Positions 1 through 8,260 of a stretch of DNA of 64,000 bases are shown in pieces. Origin of the DNA: JABMMZ01 sp044377005 (GTDB lineage: Bacteria; Bacteroidota; Bacteroidia; NS11-12g; UBA955); the NCBI GenBank assembly GCA_044377005.1, contig JBILJV010000003.1, forward strand, positions 1 through 64,000, in the 5' to 3' direction. Position numbers and translations under genes: made by a program. How positions within the stretch are numbered: the first letter of the stretch is position 1; the number at the start of each line of letters is the position of its first letter. Below the pieces are notes generated by a model that searched no databases, was not told where the DNA came from, and saw nothing but the letters and a program-made list of their open reading frames with translations.

Positions 1-1024
1 GTAAATCTAACTTACTTAAGCATAATTGGTATTTGTTCGCCCATCTGTACAATTGGTCTTGCGCTTTTTTCTGACTGTCGGCTGTAATGATGGGTTCCTC
101 ATCTTCGTTGTAAGGCTTTATCTTGAAGGTTAAATATCCATCTTCATCCCTTATCAAATAAATGCCATAAACAGGAATTGCCCTACTCCTTTTCTGACTG
201 ATATTATAAAAGGGTTTATGCGTTTTTATTTCATTCGACTCCAACAGCAATGCGACTAACTCATTACCTGTAGCCTCGTATGTAATATCGGCAATTTCCT
301 CTTTCATGGCAAGCGCTCGACGGTTTCCATTTGAGGATAAATTCAAATGCTGTAATACCCTTTTTTTAATGTCTATACTTTTCCCGATATACAACAAACT
401 TCCTTGAGAATTATGAAAATAATAAACCCCTGTTAATTCATCGGGTATTCGGTCAATGACCGACATTGAAAGTTGTGGAGGCAAAAAACTGGTTTTTATT
501 TCATGTCCCAAATCGAACAACTCATTACCTAAGGATTGATGTTTTATTTTTTCAAACAACAAAACAGTTGCCTTCGCATCACCATAAGCACGGTGTCGGT
601 CATAAATAGGAATTGACAAAGATTCGCACAATTTCCCTAAACTGTAAGAGGGCAAACCCTTAAAAGTTTCACGACTTAAACGCACTGTACATAGTGTTTT
701 TCGATGGTATTGATACCCTAAAGACTTGTATTCTGCTTTAATAAAACTATAATCAAAACGGACATTATGAGCAACAAAAACAGCCCCTTCTGTAATCTCT
801 ATAAACGCTTTAGCAATTTCATAAAACTGTGGTGCATTCTGCACCATTTCATTTGTAATTCCGGTTATTTGAGAAATTTTGGGTGGAATTTTTTGTTGTG
901 GATTTATCAAACTCTTGAATTCTTTGATAACCTGATTACCATCATGCAATAGAACCGCTATTTCAGTAATCTTATCCTTATCGGGATTTCCTCCTGTCGT
1001 TTCTATGTCAACAATTGCGTACAA
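1..1024 (-). CDS. DnaQ-like 3'-5' exonuclease fused to a GIY-YIG nuclease domain (3' end beyond window)
   Basis: About 341 residues are readable before the frame leaves the window at base 1. The N-terminus reads MYAIVDIETTGG, the DEDD exonuclease motif I (Asp6, Glu8). VAHNVRFDYSF and a later HRAYGDAKAT (motif III) complete a DNA polymerase III epsilon-type fold of about 170 residues. After a linker, TGVYYFHNSQGSLLYIGKS starts a GIY-YIG-type nuclease domain like the UvrC N-terminus. The protein probably processes DNA ends or takes part in repair; that is inferred from the domains. The start is TTG at 1024-1022, chosen because homologues begin right at the exonuclease motif and no ATG lies nearby in frame. 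The gene is divergent from the helicase gene at 1324. Confidence 0.85.
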   Translation of the reverse strand, partial: MYAIVDIETTGGNPDKDKITEIAVLLHDGNQVIKEFKSLINPQQKIPPKISQITGITNEMVQNAPQFYEIAKAFIEITEGAVFVAHNVRFDYSFIKAEYKSLGYQYHRKTLCTVRLSRETFKGLPSYSLGKLCESLSIPIYDRHRAYGDAKATVLLFEKIKHQSLGNELFDLGHEIKTSFLPPQLSMSVIDRIPDELTGVYYFHNSQGSLLYIGKSIDIKKRVLQHLNLSSNGNRRALAMKEEIADITYEATGNELVALLLESNEIKTHKPFYNISQKRSRAIPVYGIYLIRDEDGYLTFKIKPYNEDEEPIITADSQKKAQDQLYRWANKYQLCLSKLDL

Positions 1025-1323
1025 AATAAAGATGCAAATATCACCATTCAATTGATTAAAAAATAAAAACTAATTGTTATTCTCTTTTTCTTATCAACAT
1101 TAGAAAAATGAAACTAATTTTTTTAAATAATAAATCACAGTTAAGTGTATCTAAAATAGATAGATAATAGAGAATTAAAAACATGTTCACAATTTCAAAC
1201 AATTGATGTTAAAAAAATATTTGATTATATTTACATAAGTTATATAAACATGAATTAAATTTGAAAACACTAGAAATCTGAATAAATTAGCCCAACAGAT
1301 GTCTGTAAAATTGTCAATACAAG
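1025..1323. other. AT-rich divergent intergenic region
   Basis: No gene, RNA or repeat is seen in these 299 bases. They separate the leftward exonuclease gene from the rightward helicase gene and must hold both promoters. I found no clean match to the TTTG / TAnnTTTG promoter pair in front of the helicase; GATATTTG in front of the exonuclease is one base off the -7 core. Confidence 0.5.
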
Positions 1324-3606
1324 ATGAACCAAGATTACCCTCCATACTTAGATAAACTAAACCCTACACAAAGAGAAGCAGCAATGCACATCAAAGGACC
1401 TGTTATGATTATTGCAGGTGCAGGTAGTGGAAAAACAAGGGTATTAACTTATCGTATTGCCCATATTATAAAACAAGGAAACGATCCCTTTAATATTTTA
1501 TCATTAACCTTTACCAACAAAGCGGCTAAGGAAATGAAGAACAGAATTGCAACTGTGGTAGGTTCTGAAGCAAAAAATTTATGGATGGGAACTTTTCACA
1601 GCGTATTTGCCAAAATTTTGAGAGTGGAAGCGGAACACATTGGCTACCCAAAAGATTTTACGATTTATGACACAGACGATTCAAAAAGCTTAATAAAAAC
1701 ACTGCTAAAAGAATTTCAATTAGACGAAAAATTATATAAACCTGGAATTGTTTACAACAGAATCAGTAACGCTAAAAACAGCCTTATCACCTCAGACAAA
1801 TATAAAAATATTCCTGAATTATTAGAGGCAGATAACTCTTCAGGAAGACCAATGATATCGAAACTGTTTGAAGCGTATCAAGCACGATGTTTCAAAGCAG
1901 GCGCTATGGATTTTGACGATTTATTAGTCAATACTTTTCGACTGTTTAATGAAAAATCCGATATTCTTTACAAGTACCAACACAAATTTAAATACATAAT
2001 GGTAGATGAGTATCAAGATACCAATTTGTGCCAATACATGATTGTAAAAAAACTAGCTAGCATGTATGAAAACATCTGTGTGGTGGGCGACGATTCGCAG
2101 AGTATTTATAGTTTTAGGGGAGCGAATATTCAAAATATTTTAAACTTTGAGAAAGATTATCCTGATTTAGCTGTCTTTAAATTGGAACACAACTACAGAA
2201 GCACCTCTAATATTGTCAATGCCAGCAGCAGTATTATTTCCAATAACAAAGAAAAACTCGACAAGAAAATTTTTACAGAAAACCAAGAAGGTGATAAAAT
2301 CAAAATACTTCGCGCATTGAGTGACAATGAAGAAGGGCGATTAATTTCACAATTGATTTTCGAAGAAAAAAACAATACACATGGTCTCAACTCTGACTTT
2401 GCAATACTTTACAGAACGAATGCACAGAGTAGATCTTTTGAGGAGGCTCTGAGAAAAAATAACATTCCATACAGAATTTATGGAGGCACTAGTTTTTACC
2501 AAAGAAAGGAAATTAAGGACTTATTAGCTTACTTAAAATTGGTTGTTAATCCCAATGATGAAGAGGCATTAAAAAGAATAATCAATTACCCAGCAAGAAA
2601 AATTGGCAATACCACGATAGAAAAACTTGTTTATACAGCTAATCAAAACGATTTGTCAGTGTGGGAAGTGATACAAAAAATCAATTTATTTCCTGATTTT
2701 GGGGCAGCAACTGCTCATCTCAAAAACTTTTACATGTTAATGAGCAACTTTCAAACAATGCAAGCCACAAAAAATGCATATGAAGTTGCTGAATATGTAG
2801 CCAAAAACTCAGGATTAGTATCACATTTAAGAGAAGATAAAACCGTTGAAGGCATTTCTAAATACGAAAATTTGGTTGAATTATTGAATGCAATCAAAGA
2901 ATTTACGGAAGATGATACCAATGAAAACGACAAAACGTTATCATTTTTCCTTCAGGACATCGCCCTCCTTACCGATGCCGACAAGGACAATGACGATACT
3001 GATAAGGTCACTTTAATGACAATACATAGCAGTAAAGGATTGGAGTTTAAAAATGTGTTTGTTGTGGGCTTAGAAGAAAATTTATTCCCTAGTCAATTGA
3101 GCTTGAACAGCAGGCACGAACTTGAAGAAGAAAGACGCTTGTTTTATGTGGCGGTAACAAGAGCGGAGCATAAACTAACCTTATCATTTGCAACCTCAAG
3201 ATTTAAATACGGCAATTTAATCCCATGTGAACCCAGTCGATTTATTGATGAAATTGACAAAAAATATGTAGAATTTGAGTTCCCTCAAAACAAACGTGAA
3301 ATAGATGCCCCTAGAAGTTTGAATCCTAAAACAAATACTGTTAGCACTTATGGGAAAGGGTATGGGATGCAAGTGGGCAAGCAGCTGTTTTCCAGCAATT
3401 CAGTTTCGATTCAAACATCAGCAAACTTTGTAGCGGGAGATAATGATTTATTAATAGAGGGAGACGAAGTTGAACATCAAAGATTTGGCAAAGGACAAGT
3501 TCTTAAATTGGAAGACAGTGGGGAAAATAAAAAAGCAATTATCAATTTTACACAAGCAGGACAAAAAACATTGGTATTGAAATTTGCTAAATTAATGAAA
3601 ATATAA
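1324..3606 (+). CDS. uvrD: UvrD/PcrA-family 3'-5' DNA helicase
   Basis: This 760-residue superfamily 1A helicase would unwind DNA in nucleotide excision repair, mismatch repair and replication restart. The order of motifs is canonical: Walker A AGAGSGKT at residues 31-38, TFTNKAAKEM (Ia), VDEYQDT at 227-233 (motif II), VVGDDSQSIYSFRG (III), HNYRS (IV), TIHSSKGLEF (V) and VAVTRAEHKL (VI). The C-terminus carries DEVEHQRFGKGQV, the small Tudor-like domain of PcrA/UvrD that contacts RNA polymerase. Length fits the family. The next gene starts 24 bases downstream, so transcription may continue into it. Whether the name should be uvrD or pcrA cannot be settled from sequence. Confidence 0.97.
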   Translation: MNQDYPPYLDKLNPTQREAAMHIKGPVMIIAGAGSGKTRVLTYRIAHIIKQGNDPFNILSLTFTNKAAKEMKNRIATVVGSEAKNLWMGTFHSVFAKILRVEAEHIGYPKDFTIYDTDDSKSLIKTLLKEFQLDEKLYKPGIVYNRISNAKNSLITSDKYKNIPELLEADNSSGRPMISKLFEAYQARCFKAGAMDFDDLLVNTFRLFNEKSDILYKYQHKFKYIMVDEYQDTNLCQYMIVKKLASMYENICVVGDDSQSIYSFRGANIQNILNFEKDYPDLAVFKLEHNYRSTSNIVNASSSIISNNKEKLDKKIFTENQEGDKIKILRALSDNEEGRLISQLIFEEKNNTHGLNSDFAILYRTNAQSRSFEEALRKNNIPYRIYGGTSFYQRKEIKDLLAYLKLVVNPNDEEALKRIINYPARKIGNTTIEKLVYTANQNDLSVWEVIQKINLFPDFGAATAHLKNFYMLMSNFQTMQATKNAYEVAEYVAKNSGLVSHLREDKTVEGISKYENLVELLNAIKEFTEDDTNENDKTLSFFLQDIALLTDADKDNDDTDKVTLMTIHSSKGLEFKNVFVVGLEENLFPSQLSLNSRHELEEERRLFYVAVTRAEHKLTLSFATSRFKYGNLIPCEPSRFIDEIDKKYVEFEFPQNKREIDAPRSLNPKTNTVSTYGKGYGMQVGKQLFSSNSVSIQTSANFVAGDNDLLIEGDEVEHQRFGKGQVLKLEDSGENKKAIINFTQAGQKTLVLKFAKLMKI

Positions 3607-3629
3607 TCCAAAAGAAGTAAATTCGCACG

Positions 3630-4430
3630 ATGAAAAAAATACTAATTACAACATTAATCTTGATAAGTTATAACGCTTATTCACAATTAAATCCAGTATT
3701 AAAAAACAAAAGAGGTTTGGCTATTTTACCCGAAAAAGGTGATTATAGTATAGGTATTGGTGCAGATCCATTTCTGAAATATATGGGTTCATTTTTTTCA
3801 AATTCGGGTAATGTATCACCCAATGCTAATTTTATAAACAACTACAGCTTTTCTGGAAAATATTTTATCAAAGAAAATCAAGCATATCGTTTATCTTTTC
3901 TACTAAACACAAATAGTAGAAGTACAGAAATCTCTGTTTTAGATGTGAGTCCAGGGGCAACTCAATATTCTAGAGTCATTAACAAAGGGCAATTAAACAC
4001 GAATCAATTTCAATTAAATTTTGGAAAAGAGTTCAGAAAAGGCAAAACTAGACTTCAAGGTTTTGCAGGGGTTGATGGTTTTATAAGATTTAACAACATA
4101 AACGAAAAAACTACTTTTGGGAATAAATTAGAATTATATGATACAGGCTATACCCGAATAATAGAAAGAAAAAACAGTGGATTTACTTTTGGGATAAGAG
4201 GTTTTGTAGGTGCAGAATATTTTTTCGCGCCAAAAATGTCCATAGGATTTGAAATAGGTTTTGGACCATCATACAACATTTCGAAAGACAATACCTTTAC
4301 AATAGAAAGTTATGATTTTACATTGAATGAAGTAAAAAAGACAGAATTTAAAGATGGAATTTCCACAAAAACCTTTGCAATAAATAGAGATATTTTCAAT
4401 AGTACGCTTAATTTAAACTTGTTTTTTTAA
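3630..4430 (+). CDS. Predicted outer-membrane beta-barrel protein
   Basis: This 266-residue protein begins with a signal peptide (MKKILITTLILISYNAYS, predicted cut before QLNP). The rest alternates polar and aromatic or hydrophobic residues, with short strands such as YSFSGKYFI, FQLNFGKEF and FTFGIRGFVGAEYFF, and ends in LNLNLFF with a terminal Phe, typical of a protein inserted by the BAM machinery. About 8-10 strands would fit. No enzymatic motif is visible and I do not recognise a named family. It lies 24 bases after the helicase gene and may be co-transcribed with it. Confidence 0.7.
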   Translation: MKKILITTLILISYNAYSQLNPVLKNKRGLAILPEKGDYSIGIGADPFLKYMGSFFSNSGNVSPNANFINNYSFSGKYFIKENQAYRLSFLLNTNSRSTEISVLDVSPGATQYSRVINKGQLNTNQFQLNFGKEFRKGKTRLQGFAGVDGFIRFNNINEKTTFGNKLELYDTGYTRIIERKNSGFTFGIRGFVGAEYFFAPKMSIGFEIGFGPSYNISKDNTFTIESYDFTLNEVKKTEFKDGISTKTFAINRDIFNSTLNLNLFF

Positions 4431-4436
4431 AAAATA

Positions 4437-4468
4437 ATTGCATAGTTTTAAACAATCACATATATTTG
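4437..4468 (+). promoter_or_regulatory. Bacteroidota-type promoter for the lipoprotein gene
   Basis: ATTG at 4437-4440 (consensus -33 TTTG) is followed 20 bases later by TATATTTG at 4461-4468, an exact TAnnTTTG -7 core. The ATG of the lipoprotein gene lies 16 bases downstream. Confidence 0.65.
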
Positions 4469-4484
4469 CACAAAAAATTAATCA

Positions 4485-5081
4485 ATGAAAAAATTTAATT
4501 TAGTCCTAACAGTATTATTTTTAACTAGTATAGCATTAACTTCATGTAAGTATGAGGAAGGTCCTGGAATTTCTTTAATTTCAAAAACTGACCGTATTGC
4601 AAATGAGTGGTCAATTGTTAACTACAAAATTAATAATGAAGATAATGCTGCTGCTTTAAATTCTTTTAAAAGTGGAGATTCTGTTGAACACATCTTTACC
4701 ATTACACGTAATGGTCATTTCACTTTTGGCCCACAATTCACTAAAGCTTTTTCAAAAGCAAATAATAATAAAGTAATGGTTCATAACGACAGCCACTATA
4801 AATTATTTATTAAATTGAACGAAAATGAATTTATCAAAAACTTAGCGAAACATGGCCGTTGGTCTTTCACTGAAAGACATGATAAAGTTGTTTTTGGTAA
4901 CAGTGGCAACGGAGACCTTTCAAAAGCTGTTGATTCTGACGTTTTAATTTGTGAAATTATCAAATTAAAAAACAAAGAACTTAAAATTAGTTTTACTGCT
5001 AAAGATAGTAGCAAACATTTAATGACCATGGAACCAAGAAACTCTGAATCGCCTGCGCAAAGAGTTAAAAACGGTTACTAA
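4485..5081 (+). CDS. Predicted lipoprotein, lipocalin-like
   Basis: This 198-residue protein has a type II signal peptide ending in ALTSC, so Cys21 would be lipidated. The mature part contains a pattern common in small Bacteroidota lipocalin-like lipoproteins: NEWSIVNYKIN near the start, FTITRNGHFTFGP, and a central GRWSFTERHDKVVF in which a trailing Trp/Phe strand describes the added 'model' sheet. The function is unknown and no catalytic residues are apparent. It has its own promoter and is followed by a strong terminator, so it is probably monocistronic. Confidence 0.6.
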   Translation: MKKFNLVLTVLFLTSIALTSCKYEEGPGISLISKTDRIANEWSIVNYKINNEDNAAALNSFKSGDSVEHIFTITRNGHFTFGPQFTKAFSKANNNKVMVHNDSHYKLFIKLNENEFIKNLAKHGRWSFTERHDKVVFGNSGNGDLSKAVDSDVLICEIIKLKNKELKISFTAKDSSKHLMTMEPRNSESPAQRVKNGY

Positions 5082-5100
5082 TCAACCTATAACCTTACAA

Positions 5101-5138
5101 AAAACCTACAATTTTTCAATTGTAGGTTTTTTTTTATA
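5101..5138 (+). terminator. Rho-independent terminator after the lipoprotein gene
   Basis: AAAACCTACAAT (5101-5112) pairs perfectly with ATTGTAGGTTTT (5119-5130) around a 6-base loop and is followed by a T run. Confidence 0.85.
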
Positions 5139-5146
5139 TTTTTTGT

Positions 5147-5154
5147 TACCTTTG
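5147..5154 (+). promoter_or_regulatory. Promoter -7 core for the DUF4290-murA operon
   Basis: TACCTTTG matches TAnnTTTG exactly and lies 19 bases before the ATG of the DUF4290 gene, just after the preceding terminator. A -33 TTTG is not clear. Confidence 0.5.
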
Positions 5155-5173
5155 ACCTACTAATTGAACTTCA

Positions 5174-5800
5174 ATGGAAGAACTTTTTAAATACAATACT
5201 CAATCTGAAAACCTTATTATCTCTGAATATGGCCGATCTTTTCAAAACTATGTCAACTATGTTTGCTCAGTTGAACCTAAAGAGAAAAGAACCAAATTGG
5301 CAGATACGCTCATTAGTGTCATGGAAATCCTAAACCCTACTGTTAAAAATCAATCCGATTACAAACAAAAACTTTGGGACCACCTTCACATCATCGCAAA
5401 CTTTAACTTAAATGTAGATTCCCCTTTTCCTGTACCTGAAAAAACTAAAATCTATCAGAAACCTGAAAAAATAGAATACCCTAACCAACCCATTAAGTTC
5501 CGTTTTTATGGTCGCAATCTGCAAATGATGGTCAATAAAGCCACAGCATTAGGTGATGAAGACTTACAAAAAGAATTCCTCAACTTACTGGCCTCTTTCA
5601 TGACTAACTCTTCCAAAAATTGGAATAATGAAAATTTAAGCAACTCTCAACTAGCTGACCATCTAGAAGTTCTGTCGAATAAAAAACTAAAAGTTACACC
5701 TGAACAACTAGAAATAACTTTAGAACAACAACAAGCTAAAAAGAAATTTTTTAAACCAAACAATAAGTTTAAAAACAAAAAATTTGTAAAAAGAAAATAA
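5174..5800 (+). CDS. DUF4290 family protein
   Basis: This 208-residue protein starts MEELFKYNTQSENLIISEYGR and matches what I know of DUF4290, a family found in Bacteroidota directly upstream of murA. The body is largely helical. Its last 40 residues are very basic (LEQQQAKKKFFKPNNKFKNK and on to KKFVKRK), suggesting nucleic-acid or ribosome contact; that is inference only. The murA ATG follows after 8 bases, so the two are co-transcribed and possibly translationally coupled. No function is established for the family. Confidence 0.8.
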   Translation: MEELFKYNTQSENLIISEYGRSFQNYVNYVCSVEPKEKRTKLADTLISVMEILNPTVKNQSDYKQKLWDHLHIIANFNLNVDSPFPVPEKTKIYQKPEKIEYPNQPIKFRFYGRNLQMMVNKATALGDEDLQKEFLNLLASFMTNSSKNWNNENLSNSQLADHLEVLSNKKLKVTPEQLEITLEQQQAKKKFFKPNNKFKNKKFVKRK

Positions 5801-5808
5801 CATCTATA

Positions 5809-7122
5809 ATGGGAACTTTCAAAGTAACTGGTGGCAAAAAACTTAAAGGAGAAATCATTCCTCAAGGTGCCAAAAATGAAGCATTACAAATTATCTCTGC
5901 GGTGCTTCTTACACCCGAAGAGGTTATCATACATAATATACCCCAAATAAGAGATGTTCTCAAACTGATTGACTTACTCAGAGACCTTGGCGTTAAAGTA
6001 AATCAATTAAGTCAAGAATCATACTCTTTTAAAGCTGATGTAATCAATCTTGAATTTCTGAATTCTGCAGAGTTCAAACAAAAAGGTGCAGCACTTAGAG
6101 GTTCTATTATGATCATTGGTCCGCTCTTAGCAAGATTTGGAAAAGGATATATACCTAGTCCAGGTGGGGACAAAATTGGACGAAGACGATTAGATACCCA
6201 CTTTATTGGATTCATGAAATTAGGAGCCCGTTTTGAATACCTTGCTAGTGAACAATTCTATAAAGTTACTACAGAAAATAACCGTCTAAAAGGTTGCTAT
6301 ATGTTACTCGACGAAGCCTCTGTTACAGGAACGGCTAACATAGTAATGGCTGCAAGTTTGGCTGAGGGAATTACAACCATATACAATGCGGCATGTGAAC
6401 CCTATTTACAACAACTTTGTAAAATGCTGAATAGAATGGGTGCCAAAATCACAGGAATTGGCAGTAATTTAATTCACATCGAAGGGGTAAAATATTTGGC
6501 AGGCACTGAACATACAATGTTACCTGATATGATTGAAATTGGTAGTTTTATCGGTTTGGCCGCTATGACTGGCAGTGAAATCCGTATCAAAAATTGCCAA
6601 ATTAAAGAGTTGGGATTAATTCCTGATACATTCAAAAGATTAGGTATACAAATGGAATTTATTGGAGATGATATTTTTATCCCACAGCAAGACCATTATG
6701 AAATAGAGTCTTTCATCGATGGAAGCATTCTTACCGTTGCAGACGCTCCTTGGCCTGGATTTACCCCCGATTTAATAAGTATTATTCTTGTCACAGCAAC
6801 GCAAGCCCGTGGAAATGTACTCATTCATCAAAAAATGTTTGAAAGCAGATTGTTTTTTGTCGATAATTTAATTGACATGGGTGCTAAAATAATTTTGTGC
6901 GACCCACACCGTGCCAATGTGATGGGATTGGACAAAAAAATACCCCTTAAAGGCATTACAATGAGTTCCCCTGACATTAGAGCAGGTGTTGCTATGCTTA
7001 TTGCTGCAATGAGTGCAAATGGCACTAGCACCATCAAAAACATTGAGCAAATTGACCGTGGTTACCAATACATTGACAAACGCTTAAATGAAATTGGTGC
7101 AGAAATTGTAAGAATAGATTAA
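5809..7122 (+). CDS. murA: UDP-N-acetylglucosamine 1-carboxyvinyltransferase, Asp-type active site
   Basis: This 437-residue cytoplasmic enzyme would transfer enolpyruvate from PEP to UDP-GlcNAc, the first committed step of peptidoglycan synthesis. PQGAKNEAL near residue 18 is the conserved Lys-Asn substrate site, and LRGSIMIIGPLLARFG precedes the catalytic loop. The loop reads PGGDKIGRR: residue 121 is Asp (bases 6169-6171) where E. coli MurA has Cys115. Asp at this position keeps activity but removes the thiol alkylated by fosfomycin, as known from mycobacterial and chlamydial MurA. Length is normal. It follows DUF4290 by 8 bases and precedes the thioredoxin-like gene by 16. Confidence 0.97.
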   Translation: MGTFKVTGGKKLKGEIIPQGAKNEALQIISAVLLTPEEVIIHNIPQIRDVLKLIDLLRDLGVKVNQLSQESYSFKADVINLEFLNSAEFKQKGAALRGSIMIIGPLLARFGKGYIPSPGGDKIGRRRLDTHFIGFMKLGARFEYLASEQFYKVTTENNRLKGCYMLLDEASVTGTANIVMAASLAEGITTIYNAACEPYLQQLCKMLNRMGAKITGIGSNLIHIEGVKYLAGTEHTMLPDMIEIGSFIGLAAMTGSEIRIKNCQIKELGLIPDTFKRLGIQMEFIGDDIFIPQQDHYEIESFIDGSILTVADAPWPGFTPDLISIILVTATQARGNVLIHQKMFESRLFFVDNLIDMGAKIILCDPHRANVMGLDKKIPLKGITMSSPDIRAGVAMLIAAMSANGTSTIKNIEQIDRGYQYIDKRLNEIGAEIVRID

Positions 7123-7138
7123 GCAATCTTAACTTATC

Positions 7139-7612
7139 ATGAAAATATCCATTACATTTCTTATCATTTTTGTCAGTTTGATCATGAGTGGCTTTAAAAC
7201 AAAGCAAAACTCAGTAGCCAATATCCAACGATTTAGCGATTCTATCAACTGGAGTTTGTATAAAAACAAAGTGGTAGTCATTAACTTTTGGGCTTCTTGG
7301 AGTAAAGCAAGTCGTGCTGAAAATAAAAATTTGGCTAGAATCTACCAAAAATACAAAAACAATTCAAAAATCGTCTTTATCAGCGTTTCCTTGGATACTG
7401 AAGAAAACAACTGGAAAAGCGCCATAACCGAAGATGAAATGGTATGGGAAAATCATATTTGTGATTTTAAAAAATATAATTCTCCGATGGTCAAAAAATA
7501 CAATATTAGCTCTATTCCTAAAATAATTGTTTTTGATAAAGAATGGACTTTGATAAGTTCCGCAATCACTGTTAAAGAGATAGAAAACTCACTGACTGAA
7601 CTTGCCAAATAA
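7139..7612 (+). CDS. Thioredoxin-fold protein lacking the CXXC cysteines
   Basis: This 157-residue protein has an N-terminal signal or anchor segment (residues 3-18) and a TlpA/AhpC-like thioredoxin fold. VVVINFWASW, NLARIYQKYK, VFISVSLD and the cis-Pro loop SSIPKIIVFDKEW are all present. The redox motif, normally W-C-x-x-C, is W-S-K-A-S here (Ser55 and Ser58), so the protein cannot do thiol-disulfide exchange. It might act as a binding or chaperone domain in the periplasm; this is inference. The gene follows murA by 16 bases in the same direction. Confidence 0.8.
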   Translation: MKISITFLIIFVSLIMSGFKTKQNSVANIQRFSDSINWSLYKNKVVVINFWASWSKASRAENKNLARIYQKYKNNSKIVFISVSLDTEENNWKSAITEDEMVWENHICDFKKYNSPMVKKYNISSIPKIIVFDKEWTLISSAITVKEIENSLTELAK

Positions 7613-7711
7613 TCAGTCATTTTTTGTCACTTTTATTGACAAATACCTCCTTCTAACAAGCCATATTGTCATATTTAAACAATGGCAAACAATTTGAAAC
7701 GTAGATACATC

Positions 7712-8242
7712 ATGACAGAAGAAGAAAAAATCGAATTATCAAATGAGCAAGTCAGTAATGATGCAAAAACATCAAACACTGAAACTGAATTAGATGAATT
7801 GAGCAAATTAAAAGCAGATTTACAAGAAGCTAATGATAAATTTCTAAGATTATACGCTGAGTTCGACAATTACAAAAGAAGAACCACTAAAGAAAGAGCC
7901 GAACTACTTCAAACTGCTGGCAAAGAAGTTATTTTATCTTTCCTACCTGTCATAGATGATTTTGAAAGAGCCATGAAAGTGAATGCTGATAAACAAAATC
8001 TTGAATCTTTTGCTGAGGGTGTTACCTTGATTCACCAAAAATTTGTAAATACCCTTCAAAACAAAGGATTAAAACCATTGGAAAGTATCGGTAAAGAGTT
8101 CAATGTTGACTTACACGAAGCGATTACAAAAATTCCTGCACCTAACGAAGAATTAAAAGGTAAAATCATAGACGAAACCGAAAAAGGATATACCCTCAAC
8201 GGACATGTGGTAAGGTTTGCAAAAGTGATAGTAGGTGAATAA
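7712..8242 (+). CDS. grpE: GrpE nucleotide exchange factor
   Basis: This is the cochaperone that releases ADP from DnaK, about 176 residues from the ATG at 7712. It has an acidic N-terminus, then a long coiled coil through KLKADLQEANDKFLRLYAEFDNYKRR (two parts), and the C-terminal beta domain with LNGHVVRFAKVIVG. FDNYKRRT and IDDFERAM are GrpE landmarks. An in-frame ATG at 7682 would add ten residues (MANNLKRRYI); I prefer 7712 because MTEEEKIEL is the usual acidic start. dnaJ follows 18 bases later, forming a chaperone operon without dnaK. Confidence 0.95.
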   Translation: MTEEEKIELSNEQVSNDAKTSNTETELDELSKLKADLQEANDKFLRLYAEFDNYKRRTTKERAELLQTAGKEVILSFLPVIDDFERAMKVNADKQNLESFAEGVTLIHQKFVNTLQNKGLKPLESIGKEFNVDLHEAITKIPAPNEELKGKIIDETEKGYTLNGHVVRFAKVIVGE

Positions 8243-8260
8243 CAATTAATATAAAACATT

